DNA of 64,000 nucleotides from Oenanthe sinensis (lineage: Eukaryota > Streptophyta > Magnoliopsida > Apiales > Apiaceae), in assembly GCA_028671895.1 (NCBI GenBank), contig CM053801.1, positions 13,739,375 to 13,803,374 of the forward strand. Direction: 5' to 3'. A program made the position numbers and the translations under genes. Below the pieces are notes generated by a model. That model did not search any database. It worked only from the letters and a program-made list of their open reading frames with translations, and was not told the origin of the DNA. This document shows, in pieces, positions 24,533 to 36,771 of this stretch. Numbering within the stretch: the stretch's first letter is position 1; every line of letters begins with the position of its first letter.

Positions 24533-27500
24533 TGCTTTTCATGTCCACTTTACATCCTGCATAATCATAGTCTGAATAGCCAACTAATGAAAAATCAGAC
24601 TCTCTAGGATACCAAAGCCCCAGAGTTTGTGCACCTTTGAGATATTTAAAAATTCTTTTCACAACAATTAAATGTGATTATCTAGGATCAGCTTGAAATC
24701 TCACACACAGGCATGTTACAAATATAATATCTGGTCTACTAGCAGTTAAATATAATAATGAGTCAATCATGCCTCTATAGTTAGTATTGTCAACTTTCTT
24801 ACCCTTTGGGTCAGAGTCTAGCTTAATGGTTGTTGACATGAGAGTCTTGGCAGTTGCATAATCTTGTAAATCAAACTTCTTTAAAAGTTCTTTCACATAC
24901 TTTGATTGACTATGGAAATTCCATCATCTGTCTGTTTGACATGAAGTCCTAAAATGAAGTTCAATTCTCTCATCATGCTCATTTCATATTTAGACTGCAT
25001 TAGTTTGCTAAACATTTCACAGAGTTTTTCTTTAGTGAAACCATAAATAATACCATCAACATAAATTTGGACAAGCAAAATATTACCTTTATAATTTCTA
25101 ATAAAAAGAGTTTTTATCAATGATACCTCTAATAAAACCATTTTCAAGGAAATTTTTTGATAGAGTTTCATATCATACTCTACTTTAATCCATACAGTGC
25201 CTTGTCTAACCTGTAAACATGATCAAGAAATTTTGAATCAATAAATCCTAGGGGTTGCTCCACATAGACTTCTTCCTCCAATTTTTCATTCAAGAATGCA
25301 TTGTTCACATCCACCTGATAGACTTTGAATTTTGAATGAGCTGCAAATACAAGAAACATTCAGATGGCTTCCAATCTTTCTACCGGTGCAAAGGTTTCAT
25401 CATAATCAATTCATTCCTCTTGTGAGTATCCTTTTGCAACTAGCCTTCCTTTGTTTCTTACCACAGTGCTATTCTCATCAAGTTTGTTCCTGAACACCCA
25501 TTTTGCATAAACAATTGATCTATTTCTAGGTCTTGATACAAGGTTTCACACTTTGTTTCTCTCAAATTCATTTAGTTCCTCCTGCATTGCAATAATCCAA
25601 TCTTGGTCTTATAAAGCTTTCTCAATTTTCTTTGATTCATTCTTTGAGAGAAGACAGTTGTATAGACATTTATTTTAAATGTTTTTCCTTGTTTGCACAC
25701 CACTCTCAGGATCACAAATTATTAAATCAGGAGTGCGATCCCTTGCCTATTTTCTAGCTGATGGAAGAGTGGTTCTGAAACTTGAAGCTCCCCCTAAATT
25801 ATTGGTATTTTTTGTTTATGAGTGGAAATCAAATGAAAAGGCTCTCTATGAGTTATTTGAACCTGCAAAGGATTCAGAGTTATTTGATTCAAACCCCGAT
25901 GGATTAGACTCTGTCTGTCTAGACTCTGACTGACTAGTCCCTGAATTGTTAGACTCTGAGTTAATTGAAATTGAATTTTTTGGCTCCCCCTCAAAGTGTG
26001 CAGGTTCTTGCATTTTCTCAGGAGTGATTTGAGACTCTTCATTCTCATCATCTTCATTTATCTCAGAACTTTTAAAATTTTCAAATTCTATGTTGTAGAC
26101 TCTGGTTCATCCTGCAGACCTGTAATCTTTATGTCATTAAATACAACATGAATAGATTCCATAACAATTCTGGTTCTAAGATTGAAGACTCTGAATGCTT
26201 TTGTATTTGGTGCATATCCAAAGAATATAGCTTCATCAACCTTTTCTTGAAATTTAGTTAGATTTTCAAGATGTATTTTCAGTACAAAGCATTTGCACCC
26301 AAATATGTGAAAGTGTTTCACACTTGGCTTCTTGTCCTTCACCATTTCATAAGGAGTCTTTCCATGCATGTTTATCAATGTATAGTTCTGAGTGAAACAT
26401 GATATATTGACTGCATCAGCTCAGAGATATACTGACAATTTAGACTCTGCCAACATTGTCCTGGCTGCCTCTATGAGTGTTCTATTTTTTTCTCCACAAC
26501 TCCATTTTATTGGGTTGTTCCTGGTGCAAAAAATTATTGAGTAATTCCCCTTGATGCGTAGTTTTTCTCCATGATTGCTTTCTTGAATTAAGTATCATTG
26601 TCACTCCTTAGAATTCTTACTGTCTTCTTTGATTTAGTTTCCAGAAAAGTGAAATGGTCTATTATGTGTTGTGAAACTTCATCATTTGAGTGTAAAAAAA
26701 AACTCATGTGAATCTTGTAAAATCATCTACAATGACAAGAACATATTTCTTTTTGTTAGTTGACATCACATTTACTAGACTAAACAAATCAAAATGTAAT
26801 AGATAAAAGGGTTCAAAAATGGTGTTTATTGTTTTGCTCTTGAATGATGTTTTCCTTTGTTTTCCAAGTTGACATGCTTCACAAAGTCCCTCTTGAACAA
26901 AATCAACATGTGATAAACCTCTCACAAGACTCTGTTTTACCAAATTATTGAGTGTTTTAAAGTCGATGTGTGACAGTTTCTTATGCCATTTACAGCTTTC
27001 TTCAGTTGAGGTCTTATTGTATAAATATGTGACTTCATTGTGAGTGCAATCCTCAAAGCTGGCTTCATATATGTTACCATGTCTGTGTCCTTTGAAAACT
27101 AAAGTGCCTATTTTTTTGTGAGTTACAAGAACTCTTTGTTGTCAAAATCAGTATGGTAACCTTTATCTCCAAGTTGACTAATACCGATCAAGTTGTGTTT
27201 CAAGCCATCAACTAGAGCTACTTCTTCAGAATCATATACTTTACCAAGAATAACCATCTCATTCAGGAGTTTAGTAAAACCTATCATACATCTCAGTGAT
27301 GGTTCCTCTAGCTTTTGCCTCAAAATACTTATATTCCTGAATTAGCAGAGACCTTGCATTCTTCTTGACATCCTTGATTCCTTCACAGTGCACTTCAAGT
27401 TTTATCCACGTCTCTTTAGCAATTTTGCATGATATTACATAATTTGTGAGAACAGAGTCCAAACTGTTAAAGAGAATATTCTTCACTTTTGTCTCTTTGA

Positions 27501-27784
27501 GAACATTCTCCTTGTCCTCATTTGACCACTCAGCCTTTGGTTTGTCAAAAAAGTTATCTCCAATAATTTTTCATTCAATAGTGGTTTGAGAAACAAGTCT
27601 TGATGACACATAAGGTCCATCTTGAATTCTGTCTAGATAGTCAAGGTCTGTAGCTTCCAGATGATGCAGCATCTTAACCTTCCAGTATGTGTACTCGTTC
27701 CTTTTGAACATAGGAATTTTACAATTATCATCTTTGTTTTCAGATATCTTTGATCGATTTTAAATTTTAGGCTCTAATACCAAT

Positions 27785-28200
27785 TATTTTCCTAGTTACA
27801 CAAGTAGAAAGGGGGGTTGAATACTTGTGTGCTCTTTTTATTACTATGAAAACCTTCAAACTCTGACAATCTTTGAAGACTTTATATTACTGTGATCATC
27901 TTCTAAATTCAGCTTCAGCTTTATAGACTCTGAAAACCTTCAGACTCTGACGATCTACAGTCTTTGACAGACTATAGACTCTGATAGTCTATAGACTCTC
28001 ATCAACTCCCAGACTCTGGTTTTATTTCTTGTGAAAATCTTTTAAGTACAAATACTCTTGATACCTGTACAGGGACTAACTAGACTCTGATTTACATTTA
28101 CTTTGATCAGAGACTAGAAAGACTTATTCTATTATAGATATATCTATGCTAGACTCTGTTTTAGTATTTTGTACATCATCAAATGAATATAATCCTAACA
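27785..28200 (-). repeat. 5' LTR of the copia element, with reiterated AGACTCTGA motif
   Basis: About 416 bp, read on the minus strand from TGTTAGGATT to the primer-binding site. It contains at least eight variants of AGACTCTGA/TCAGAGTCT, some separated by about 10-25 bp. The last bases before the primer-binding site do not end in CA, so that boundary is approximate. No matching 3' LTR is present. Confidence 0.72.
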
Positions 28201-28810
28201 TGAACCGCACTCGACTATTCGTTGAGCCTCATCATGACACGATCCAAATTTCTGAGCACCTTCATTTATTCGTTGCCACCTTTTTTCATTGTCATAACTC
28301 CTCTCTTAATGACACCAGGATTATCTTCTTCACAATATTGATGAATTCAGTCCCAAAATGCTTCTATTTTTTTATTAGTACCGATTAGTGGATCAATTGA
28401 CACATTCAACCATGCACTTATTAAGAGTTTATCTTCAACCCACTTCCACTGACCAATAGTTTCTCGTATCTCTTCGATTTCCTCACAATCAATAATGTTT
28501 TCATGACCAAAGGTGGGGACTTGCGTTTCCGGAGAATTTTGAATATTGACAGATGTTTGTTGGGTTTCAAATTGTGGATTTGAAAATAGAGGAAATGGAA
28601 ATTGATATGGAGAATTTTGAGGATATGAAAATGGAAATTGAGAATTTTGAGAATGTGGAAATTGGTATTGAAAATTCGTATTTTGAGAATTAAAGGTTAA
28701 ATTTTGTGGGTTTGGAAAATATGAATTTTGATATGGATATGGAAATTGAGGGTTTAGATTTTGAGGATTTGAATTTTGATTTGAAGATGGAGGATTATTT
28801 GGATTTATCT
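28201..28810 (-). pseudogene. Harbinger-associated Myb/SANT-like protein, N-terminal part, broken
   Basis: From about 28800 downward the frame gives an Asn/Gln/Pro/Phe-rich leader (repeats of the type SQNSPFPF), then an acidic segment EEIEEIRET, then WKWVEDKLLISAWLNVSIDPLIGTN, the Myb-like domain of Harbinger companion proteins (compare the W..EE..L..SW....DP..G pattern at 10600). The expected start codon reads ATA. A TGA follows AFWD, and one base is missing in the A-run before the RWQRI motif. The gene is cut by the copia LTR at 28200. Confidence 0.8.
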
Positions 28811-29159
28811 TTTGTGATAATTTTTTTAGAATTAAGGAGTGTAAATAATAAGGGCTTGGGGATTGATATTTATAAGAGAGAAAAATGTTATCGTTTATAT
28901 GTTTGTTATTATTACAACGTTAATATTTATTAACAATAATATATCAATGCTAATATTCGTTTTTGGATTGCAATAGTCATGTGGGCATCAGCTTTTACAA
29001 AAGTGATCGATAAAATATAAAAAAAAACTCAACCGGCCAAACCCGTCATGGTGGCACTTGACCGGTTCTTTATAAACCATGCAATGGTGTCCAATGCCAT
29101 CATTCACTGGACAGTTCACTTTAAAAGTTCCGAAGTGCCCCCCGCTGCGCATGCTCTAT

Positions 29160-30117
29160 GAACTTGGTCAAAAAGCTACCATTGTGAACAGTCATTGTTG
29201 TGTAAAAAGCAAATATTAAAAAGGGAAAACATTATGGAAATGAATTGGTTGGCCAGAAAGTTTGGCATGATAGTTACCGATCACGTGGTTAATCAACCTA
29301 CATGGTAAATCAACTTTATAAATTAAAGAAAAGAAAGCGTGCAAATGAACAATAAGTTTCAAAAAGCCATTTTTCACTTGACTGGATAATCTTCCTGTAA
29401 AGGTAAATGAGGGATCAGTATTCCAAAAGAGACTTTTAAGTGATTATTGGTGCTTACAATTTTTAAAGAGATAAAGGGGGGTCACCCCATAGCATGTTTG
29501 TCATGATTTATATAACTAAGTACTAGTCTTTTTGGCGTGCAAAAGAATGCTGTTACAAATTGCATGGCATGAGTGTGTATAGTAGAAAGAGAGATCCAGA
29601 AGTGAAGTAAAAGCATAGTCGCTAGGGAACATATAGATATCGAAAAGAAACATCTTTAAAACATTCAAGATTTGACACAAATACACGTAAAAGAAATATG
29701 CATGCACGGTCATGATGGACCTAGAAAGAGGAGATTTGAATGGGGTTGCATACTACAAGGCCAGGTCTACTTTACGGTACCTTGAAATGTTGGTTACGCT
29801 TAACTTTACGGATTTGAAATTATGTACGAAAATATCAAGGCGTTTTTTTATCTTCAACCGTAAAAATAATAATAACATAATATCTTCTTAATAAGAAAAT
29901 AGGACTTGATACGCATAATAAACCTACATTTATATATTACAATCAATATCAGAGCAAGGAAAATTGATCTTTTTCCTTCCTTCTGTGTGCAAGAAAGAAT
30001 ATATTTCATGTAGTGGTAATTTGCTTCGATCTCTTACGAAATTTTCGTTATTGAATTAGTCATGCATAACGAGTACTTTTTTTAAAATTTGTTCTACTCT
30101 ATGTACTTATGTATGTA
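29160..30117. other. Intergenic, no gene seen
   Basis: AT-rich. A minus-strand open frame at 29516-29713 has no recognisable domain. No RNA gene recognised. Confidence 0.35.
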
Positions 30118-30311
30118 CTCCTTCCGTTTGGTTTTATTTGATATTTAATTTTTTGACACGTGTTTTTAGGAGTTTTGATCACATAATTATATTTTTTTAA
30201 AACTAAAACTTTTATTCACAAAATTATTTTAAAAAATAATAATTTTAACTATATAATCAAAACTTTTAAAGATATGTGTCAAAAAGTCAAACGACAAATA
30301 TTACCGAACAT
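30118..30311. mobile_element. Stowaway-like MITE
   Basis: Starts CTCCTTCCGTTTGG after TA (30116-30117). The inverted partner is near 30290-30311 (GACAAATATTACCGAACATA). Long imperfect internal symmetry around 'tttttgacacgtgt' and 'atgtgtcaaaaagtc'. The right border is approximate. Confidence 0.55.
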
Positions 30312-30340
30312 AACATATATACTATGATATATACTATGAG

Positions 30341-30531
30341 TAATGCTAGGGGTACAAAAAATGTGTCCCAAATGATGTGGCATAACTGATGTGTCAATTT
30401 GAAAAATTTTAATTGGTGAGATTTATGTAAATATATTGAGTTCCATTACATTAAATAAAATTACAATCAATCACAATTTCCATGTGTCATTTGGGACATA
30501 TTTTTGTACCCTATTTTGTACCCCAACATTA
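30341..30531. mobile_element. MITE with ~45-bp terminal inverted repeats (GGGGTACAAAA type)
   Basis: The left end AATGCTAGGGGTACAAAA continues to TGTCCCAAATGAT. The right end, inverted, reads AATGTTGGGGTACAAAA and also continues to TGTCCCAAATGAC. The right arm carries a ~10-bp internal repeat of the GTACAAAA segment. The superfamily is uncertain because I cannot define the flanking duplication. Confidence 0.65.
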
Positions 30532-30539
30532 TTCATATA

Positions 30540-31687
30540 TTATACTATACATTTAGGGTGTAATTAAGATTTTTAAATTGGGAAACTACGAAAATTAGGA
30601 ACTCTAGGGGATGTTTTGTCCAGGCTGCCCCTGCCCCGACCATGTGCGTACTACACGAGTAAGTGAATGTGAAGAAAATACTTTGTATGGCTTGCAACAC
30701 AAATTCCTGCCTACAAAAAGATAAGAGGCATGCATGTCTTATCTTTTCTTTCAGACTGTCACTTTTTTTTTTACTCTACGTGTCTCCCTCTCTTTTATAA
30801 TCACCACTATAAATTTGAAAATATTTTCTCTCAACAACACTCAAAGTATGTTAAAAGACTTTCGTTAATTATTTAACTTCAGCCTCTAATTATACAACTA
30901 GCCCAGCACAGCAGCGCGTATCTGAGAGAGTGACAACTGAAAATGTAGTATACAGAGAGTTGGGACGGCCACGGGCTTCGATATCGATTCTCCTAAAATT
31001 TTAAAATGTTAGGATACCAACTTATTAGAATCATATATTATAACTTAAAATTATTTATTTATATTTTCGTTTTTTAAATAACATAAATTATGCATTTTTA
31101 TAATATACAGACAAAATTAAAAGGCTTTATTGAACCCCTCGAGCTGGCAAAACAACCGCAAAGCTTTTTCACAAATAAACAAAAGACTTTTGGTTACCTT
31201 TACCTTTACTGGACTTTAGTGGAACAAGTAGCCAATATATGATGACGCCAATATAATAAAGCTTTTCAGATATGGATTGAATATGAAGGGATATACTAAT
31301 GTTGATCAGATATGGATTGAACATCAAGGGAAAATGATGATGCCATTATATCATCTGATATGATAGAGTAAATAAACGAACAGGGCAACTACAAATATAG
31401 TGGGCTTCAGTTACTGGACACTAGTCATTTTGGATGGACATCCAATAATTCATTTTTATGCTGCGCGCATACAGAACTATCATGAAAAGGAGCACAAAAG
31501 TGAAAAGCCTACTGATACAACCACCCGGGGGTGGAACTAATCTGAGTTGCACACTTGTACAGGTTTTCGGATGGATCATTTTCTTCCTATTGAGCTACGT
31601 ACATTTAAGGAATATGCAGGTATTAAATCGGCACATTATAGCAACCTGGTCGACAGACATCATTCTAGTGATACTTCCAGTAAAATT
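30540..31687. other. Intergenic, 3' flank of the sialidase-like gene
   Basis: No gene recognised. Around 31263-31335 'cagatatggattgaa' occurs twice about 45 bp apart. The 3' untranslated region of the gene at 31688-34391 (minus) should lie in the right-hand end. Confidence 0.35.
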
Positions 31688-34391
31688 TCAACACGGAATC
31701 AAACTAGGTTGAAGAACAACATGCTGAGAAACGAGAAGGGATATGTTAGATAGAAAAATCGCTTTGTAATGATGATGCTGCAGAAAAAACAAAAATAACA
31801 TATCTACACCTAAAGAAAAAGGAAAGAGAGGAAAAACTGGGAAGATCGGGGGAATTTTATTTAAAAACTACTAACACTGCTACCTTAATCTGTGCCCTTT
31901 TATAAGTGTAGGTGATGTGAACTAGTCCATCACTAGCTTCAATGACAGCTGGATAAGAGAACTCCATTCCCAGAGTATCTTCCAACGTTATAACATTTTG
32001 CCACGAATCTCCATCATTAACTGAAATTGCAACTTTGAGTACACCCCTGGAGATAGTGTTGTAAACAAGCAATAGACGACCATCTTTCAGTTTCACCCCA
32101 TCAATTCCTATAAAGGAAGCATGCATAAAATTTATGTTGTGGAAAACTAGATATCCTACTCATGGACATAAAGAAACAAGATCAAATTTTCAATTCTTTT
32201 TGTAAAACAATACTGCACATCTACTGGTATTTTTATAGGTATTTCTTAGTACACCCTTTCTTATTATGCACACTTTGTCATCTTAGCGACAAGTGACAAC
32301 CTGAATTTGGGTTGGGTAATTCAGTACGTTTTGCAAAACTCCAGGTTTGACCACCATCACAAGATTCTGACAAACATACTCGATCAATTCCCTCAAATGA
32401 TCTCATGAGAACACGCAAGTGTCCGTTTGCAGTCTGATAAGGAACTGGTTGAATCACGCTGAGAGATGTATTTTCAATATAAATAGGCCCATGTTTTCTC
32501 CATGATCGCCCTGCATCGGCTGTAATCTGTTCAAGGCAAAACTATAAATTAAAGTGAACACTTTACAGAACTTATACTAAAGTTCTCAGTAAAACCTCCA
32601 TCCATGTGCCCCAAGAGTTCCAGCTCTCAACAGAAGACCCGCAAAGCAATCTCCCATCTTCTAGCAACAGAGGCTGCAGACGAGAAAGCATTGCAAAATA
32701 ACTAAGATGTAAAAGTGTATTGTTAAGAAACTTGATATGTGGCACAATAAAACAAAGAAGCACCTTATTTTTTATTGGACCTAATATCCCTGGAGGAAGT
32801 TGTTCTCTTTCTTTCCAAGTTGTACCTCCATCATAAGATCGCTTCATGCATCCACTCCACCTTAAGTCATAAAATGATAATTTAAGTAAAGAGCTTCAAG
32901 GGAAAAGAGTAGATTCTTACAGTTTGTTGCCATAATTCACTAATTCTGTAATTCATAGTCTGTTACTGTTTGTAAAGACTATATATTGAATTTGGCATAT
33001 CCTTTTTACCAATGAGAAGAACAACCCATGTCACTTAAAATCAACGGCGTCAGAAGAGAAGATTTGGTTGACAAATATGAAAAAACATATAATCAAAATA
33101 GCAAATCCTTCCTAAACTTGTTACCACCAACACACTTCTCTTCCAACACTAACGTAAACCTTCTATAAGATCAGGCAAATGCACAAAAGATTATTAAAGA
33201 AAAGCAATAACCCCTACCTAGACCATATATAGCGATCTACATCATGAAACTGCACACATCTCACAATGATTATACATGTATTTAGACTTATCAGATTGAT
33301 AAAATCTCCATCTACACATCTGTATAAGCTTTTTCAAAAATCATGTATAATCCTGCTCTATCTCAGTCCTTCTACACATGTTATCCTTTTTTTTATTGCT
33401 AGTTGATTTATTTGTACTTCTTAAATTGGTGCCATTTATGATATAAACCCTCCACCAGAAAGTCATGATGTTTTGACAACTTAAATAGGGGAGCTAGGAA
33501 TATAGTTTCAGTGAGACCTTACTTTTGAACCTCCTGCCCAATTTTGTAGAACAGGAGCACCTCATTGGATGGAAGCTTAAATAGTACAGGATTCCACATT
33601 GGAATGCCTTCTTGTTTATCAGCCATAACAGGAGGGTTCCAACAACCATCCTGCAGAAAATTGTTGTTAAAAAATGTGGACAACATTAGTAGTAGCAAGC
33701 CTTTAAAAGCAAATGTTTGATAATACATAGCAAGAAATAAGTTTCAATCCTTCAAGTAGAAGAGTAGAAGAAATATATCAAAATGTGATGGATTGCTATG
33801 GTGAGTGAAATATTAGAAAGCCAGCATTGTTAATTGGGGGATGCTTATTCGATTGACCAAGAAGGCAACACAATCCTTGAATAAATACTTTCCACAGATA
33901 GAAATTATTGTTTTAGTTAAAAGGAAAGAATTTACCTTGTAAGTCTGTAACCAAATTACGACATCTGGTGCTCCCTCTGATGAACCACCAAAATAAGCTA
34001 GCAAAAAATGATCTTTTTCAACCTACACAAACCATAGACTAGTTTTGACAGAGTACAGAAACATTTGATGCTTCAAGTATATTGTAGTTTCATCTGGTTA
34101 CTTAACCTCAACAATTGTCGAGGCATGACAGCTATTGAAGGGCACGGAGTTGAGTGGAAATGTCAACTCCTCTATTAAAGGCCTAAAAGAACAATTTTCA
34201 TCCTCCATATCCACTTTCTTGGGCTTCAAAGTCTTTGTTCTCTCTACCCCACTGCACGGAGCTTAAAAAAATGTCAATGTAGTTAGCCAAAGAAAATGTC
34301 AGTGTACTTCAGAATATGCAAATGTGAGCTTATCTTACATACCAACATGTTGGTTGAGTACACTAAATAACAAGATAACAAGTAGGTACAT
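31688..34391 (-). CDS. Secreted sialidase-like BNR/Asp-box protein
   Basis: Nine exons on the minus strand: 34343-34391, 34107-34261, 33936-34022, 33523-33650, 32764-32860, 32596-32673, 32301-32526, 31884-32107, 31688-31723. They total 1080 nt (359 aa plus stop), with GT-AG junctions and matching phases throughout. The protein opens with a hydrophobic [17 protein letters not shown], probably a signal peptide. Four Asp-boxes (S/T-x-D-x-G-x-[TS]-W) lie at about 148-155 (SYDGGTTW), 200-207 (TADAGRSW), 253-260 (SCDGGQTW) and 302-309 (SVNDGDSW), typical of the six-bladed sialidase fold. A conserved [10 protein letters not shown] lies near 84-93. Plant members of this BNR_2 family have no proven substrate. 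The last exon ([11 protein letters not shown]) replaces a read-through end (VAVLVVFK) that would arise if its intron were retained. A further 5' non-coding exon may lie near 34680. Confidence 0.9.
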
Positions 34392-35658
34392 TGTTCCGCA
34401 ATTCTACGATAAAAATACAGAACCGGAAATAAGCAAGGCTACAAAAATGATTGCCACAACAAAAAAAGACACAGAGAGCAATTAAGAAGCAAAAGGGTAT
34501 GTTATAAAATTGGAGCTGAGACAAGCATGATCATCTTTCCAGATAAGTGCCAAGACAATAACAAAGAAACTTTGAAGTTTACTAGCCAAGTAGGCAACTG
34601 TCACATTATCAACTACAACTAATATACATTAATAATCTCAAAATTAAGAAACACTCGAATCTAAAATGAATTTACCTGAAGAGAAATTAAAATTAGATCT
34701 TGATGAATGATGATAATGATGGTAGTGAAAGCCCAGCTCATATCATGTATGCTCCCCAGCAGCCCCGCTCCATAAATTCCCACAGACTATGTATTTCTCA
34801 ACTTTCCCATCAAGATCAACTCCAATCTTAAACAATGGTCTTTTTGTTTTGAGCAAGTGTCAACACATAGTGTGATTAATACATTCGAGTTTCTGAATTT
34901 CTGCTAAGATTCCTACGGGACTACCTATTCACTAATTTCAATTTCTATCTGTAGCAGATTCCAATAATTTTTTGACGCTGTTTGTTTGTCCACTGGCTTA
35001 TAAGTTAACGAAAAATACATCCATTTTTCGACTTATAACTGATTCATAACAAATTCCAAACGATACAAAAGTCAAGTGAGTATTAGGGTATGTTTGCGCA
35101 TGCTGTTAAAAATTATTATGCTTAAAATTAATTTGATAATTTTTTTCGATTTGAGAATATTTTAAGATATAATATAGGAGTTCTGATTTTAATTTTTTTT
35201 ATCACCGAACTGTAAATAATTGTTTTAATTTCACCTCATCAATTAAAGATATTATTAATAATCATTGATTATATTTGATTTAAAATTCTTTACATTACAT
35301 ACATAATTCATAAAGTCTGCGCATAGTTCATTATCATGAATCCACTGGAATCTCTTATATCAGGAATTTTAAAACATCTAAAATATATAAGAAAATCCAT
35401 CCCAATATATTTATTTTTAAAATACATCAGTGTTAATAATTTTTTTAAATATTACTAGATTTTAATTGACTAATAATAATACAAATTGAATATCCTAGAT
35501 TTTAAATCATTATTTATAATACAGATTGAATACCCCTATATTAAAATTAATATTTTTTAATCCAAGTTAAATACCCAAAATACTGAAAAATGCTTCAAGA
35601 TCCAAATTGAATACGGCCCGATTCTCAGAAATAATTTTTACTTTCCATATGAAGTATT
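34392..35658. other. 5' flank of the sialidase-like gene and AT-rich spacer
   Basis: The first ~300 bp probably hold leader sequence and upstream promoter of the minus-strand gene. From about 35320 to 35625 there are repeated 'aattgaatac'/'agattttaa' stretches related, inverted, to 20340-20800. No other gene recognised. Confidence 0.4.
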
Positions 35659-35888
35659 GGCCCTGTTTGGCCGCACTTATTTTCCGTAAATAAACCCTTA
35701 TTTTTGAAAAAAAATAGGCATGTACGTATTTTTTTTGAAAATAAATAACTTATTTTTTATTTTGAAAATAATATTTGATTTTAAAATTCCAAAATAAATA
35801 TTTATCTTTAAAAAATATATGAAAATATGTATAAAAATAAAAATAAAATAAATAACTTATTTTAAGTTTAAGGAACCCAAACAGCCAC
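35659..35888. mobile_element. Tourist-like MITE, copy 2 of 4
   Basis: 230 bp; starts GGCCCTGTTTGGCCGC, ends CCCAAACAGCCAC. ATT on both sides (35656-35658, 35889-35891). Body colinear with the copies at 2030, 36564 and 54168. The 3-bp duplication and CTGTTTGG termini suggest a PIF/Harbinger relation. Confidence 0.78.
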
Positions 35889-36563
35889 ATTATGTCACGG
35901 AAAAATAAAGGAATGTTTTTATTGCAATTAATAATTATTATATATATATTACAAGTAAAAATAATTTGGACAAAATAAAATTATATCAAATTTTTAATGA
36001 AAATATGTCATATCTTTATATAATATTTAAATTCATCAACATTCTAATATATTTTAATAATATAAAATAAGCTCAAAAATATAATAATCATACAAATTAC
36101 AGTTTTAGAGTAAAAATCTCTAAATATCTTTCTTACATAGAATAATTTAACCAATAAATTTCAATGATCCTAATTTCCCTTTTTGCCCCCAAATTATCTT
36201 TTGAACCCAATTAAATGAGATTTTAAATTTAGTAATATTGAATTGAAATTCAATCCCAAATAAAAATTCATAATTTAATCCTGATTCAACATAAATTTGA
36301 AAATTTTAAATTTTTAAATGTGTGTGTATATATATTATAACATATTTAAATTTCATGTGGAAAATTCTACATTCATTTTTTAATTTCCAGTAATTTATAA
36401 ATATTAGTAGACCGGTTTTAGTCATCCCATGTTAATAAGGGGACCCACTACCAGGTCCTTGTCCTATTTTTCTAGAAAGTAAAATACACAGGTCCTTATA
36501 TTTTTGGATGGACCATTTGAACTTGTCAAACCAGGGCTAATCAGCCCGTTTTAGACTTCAAAC

Positions 36564-36771
36564 GGGGTGTTTGACTCCCGTTTTTTCGAGAAATAACAGA
36601 AAAAGTAGGTATGTATTTTTTTTTGAAAATAAGTAACTTATTTTTTATTTTTAAAATAATATTTAGTTTTAAAATTTTAAAACAAATATTTATCTTTAAA
36701 AAAATATAAAAATATGTATAAAAAAATGAAATAAATAACTTTTTTTAAATTTAAGTAACCCTAAACGGCAT
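36564..36771. mobile_element. Tourist-like MITE, copy 3 of 4 (diverged)
   Basis: Begins near GGGGTGTTTGACTCCC and ends near ACCCTAAACGGC. The interior repeats 'ataagtaacttattttttat' and 'tttaaaattttaaa' as in the other copies. Borders approximate, no clear duplication. Confidence 0.65.

Larger units (their letters stand above)
24430..28200 (-). mobile_element. Ty1/copia retrotransposon, decayed and 3'-truncated
   Basis: Minus strand, so 5' is at high coordinates. A 5' LTR (about 27785-28200, beginning TGTTAGGATT) is followed by primer-binding site TGGTATTAGAGCC (27770-27782). Then gag (MFKRNEYTYWKVKM, near 27700, to about 27290), GAG-pre-integrase (SEEVALVDGLKHNLIGIS, 27123-27260; LCEACQLGKQ near 26880), integrase (LHFDLFSLVNV, 26704-26943; HIFGCKCFV, 26088-26378), reverse transcriptase (VQIYVDGIIYGF near 25060, the YVDD box as YVDG) and RNase H (SRPDIIF, 24678-24896). 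This order (integrase before RT) defines Ty1/copia. Frame breaks are frequent. The 3' LTR is absent: the element ends in a scrambled junction with Harbinger DNA near 24430-24620. Gag zinc knuckle and protease also appear deleted. Confidence 0.9.
23712..29156 (-). mobile_element. PIF/Harbinger element (transposase and Myb-like gene) split by a copia retrotransposon
   Basis: Terminal inverted repeats GAGCATGTGCAGC (left) and GCTGCGCATGCTC (right) differ at one base. The left flank is TAA (23709-23711) and the right is TAT (29157-29159), a decayed 3-bp duplication. The left part encodes the carboxyl half of a DDE_Tnp_4 transposase and the right part a Myb-like protein, both on the minus strand. 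The middle (about 24430-28200) is a Ty1/copia element. Its arrival, with a deletion, removed the amino half of the transposase, the end of the Myb-like gene and the spacer between them. Confidence 0.85.

Noticed and set aside
31768..31790. A stretch resembling the 3' part of miR172 (gatgatgctgca)
   Set aside because: Only about 12 bases agree, and I see no complementary arm nearby to form a precursor hairpin.
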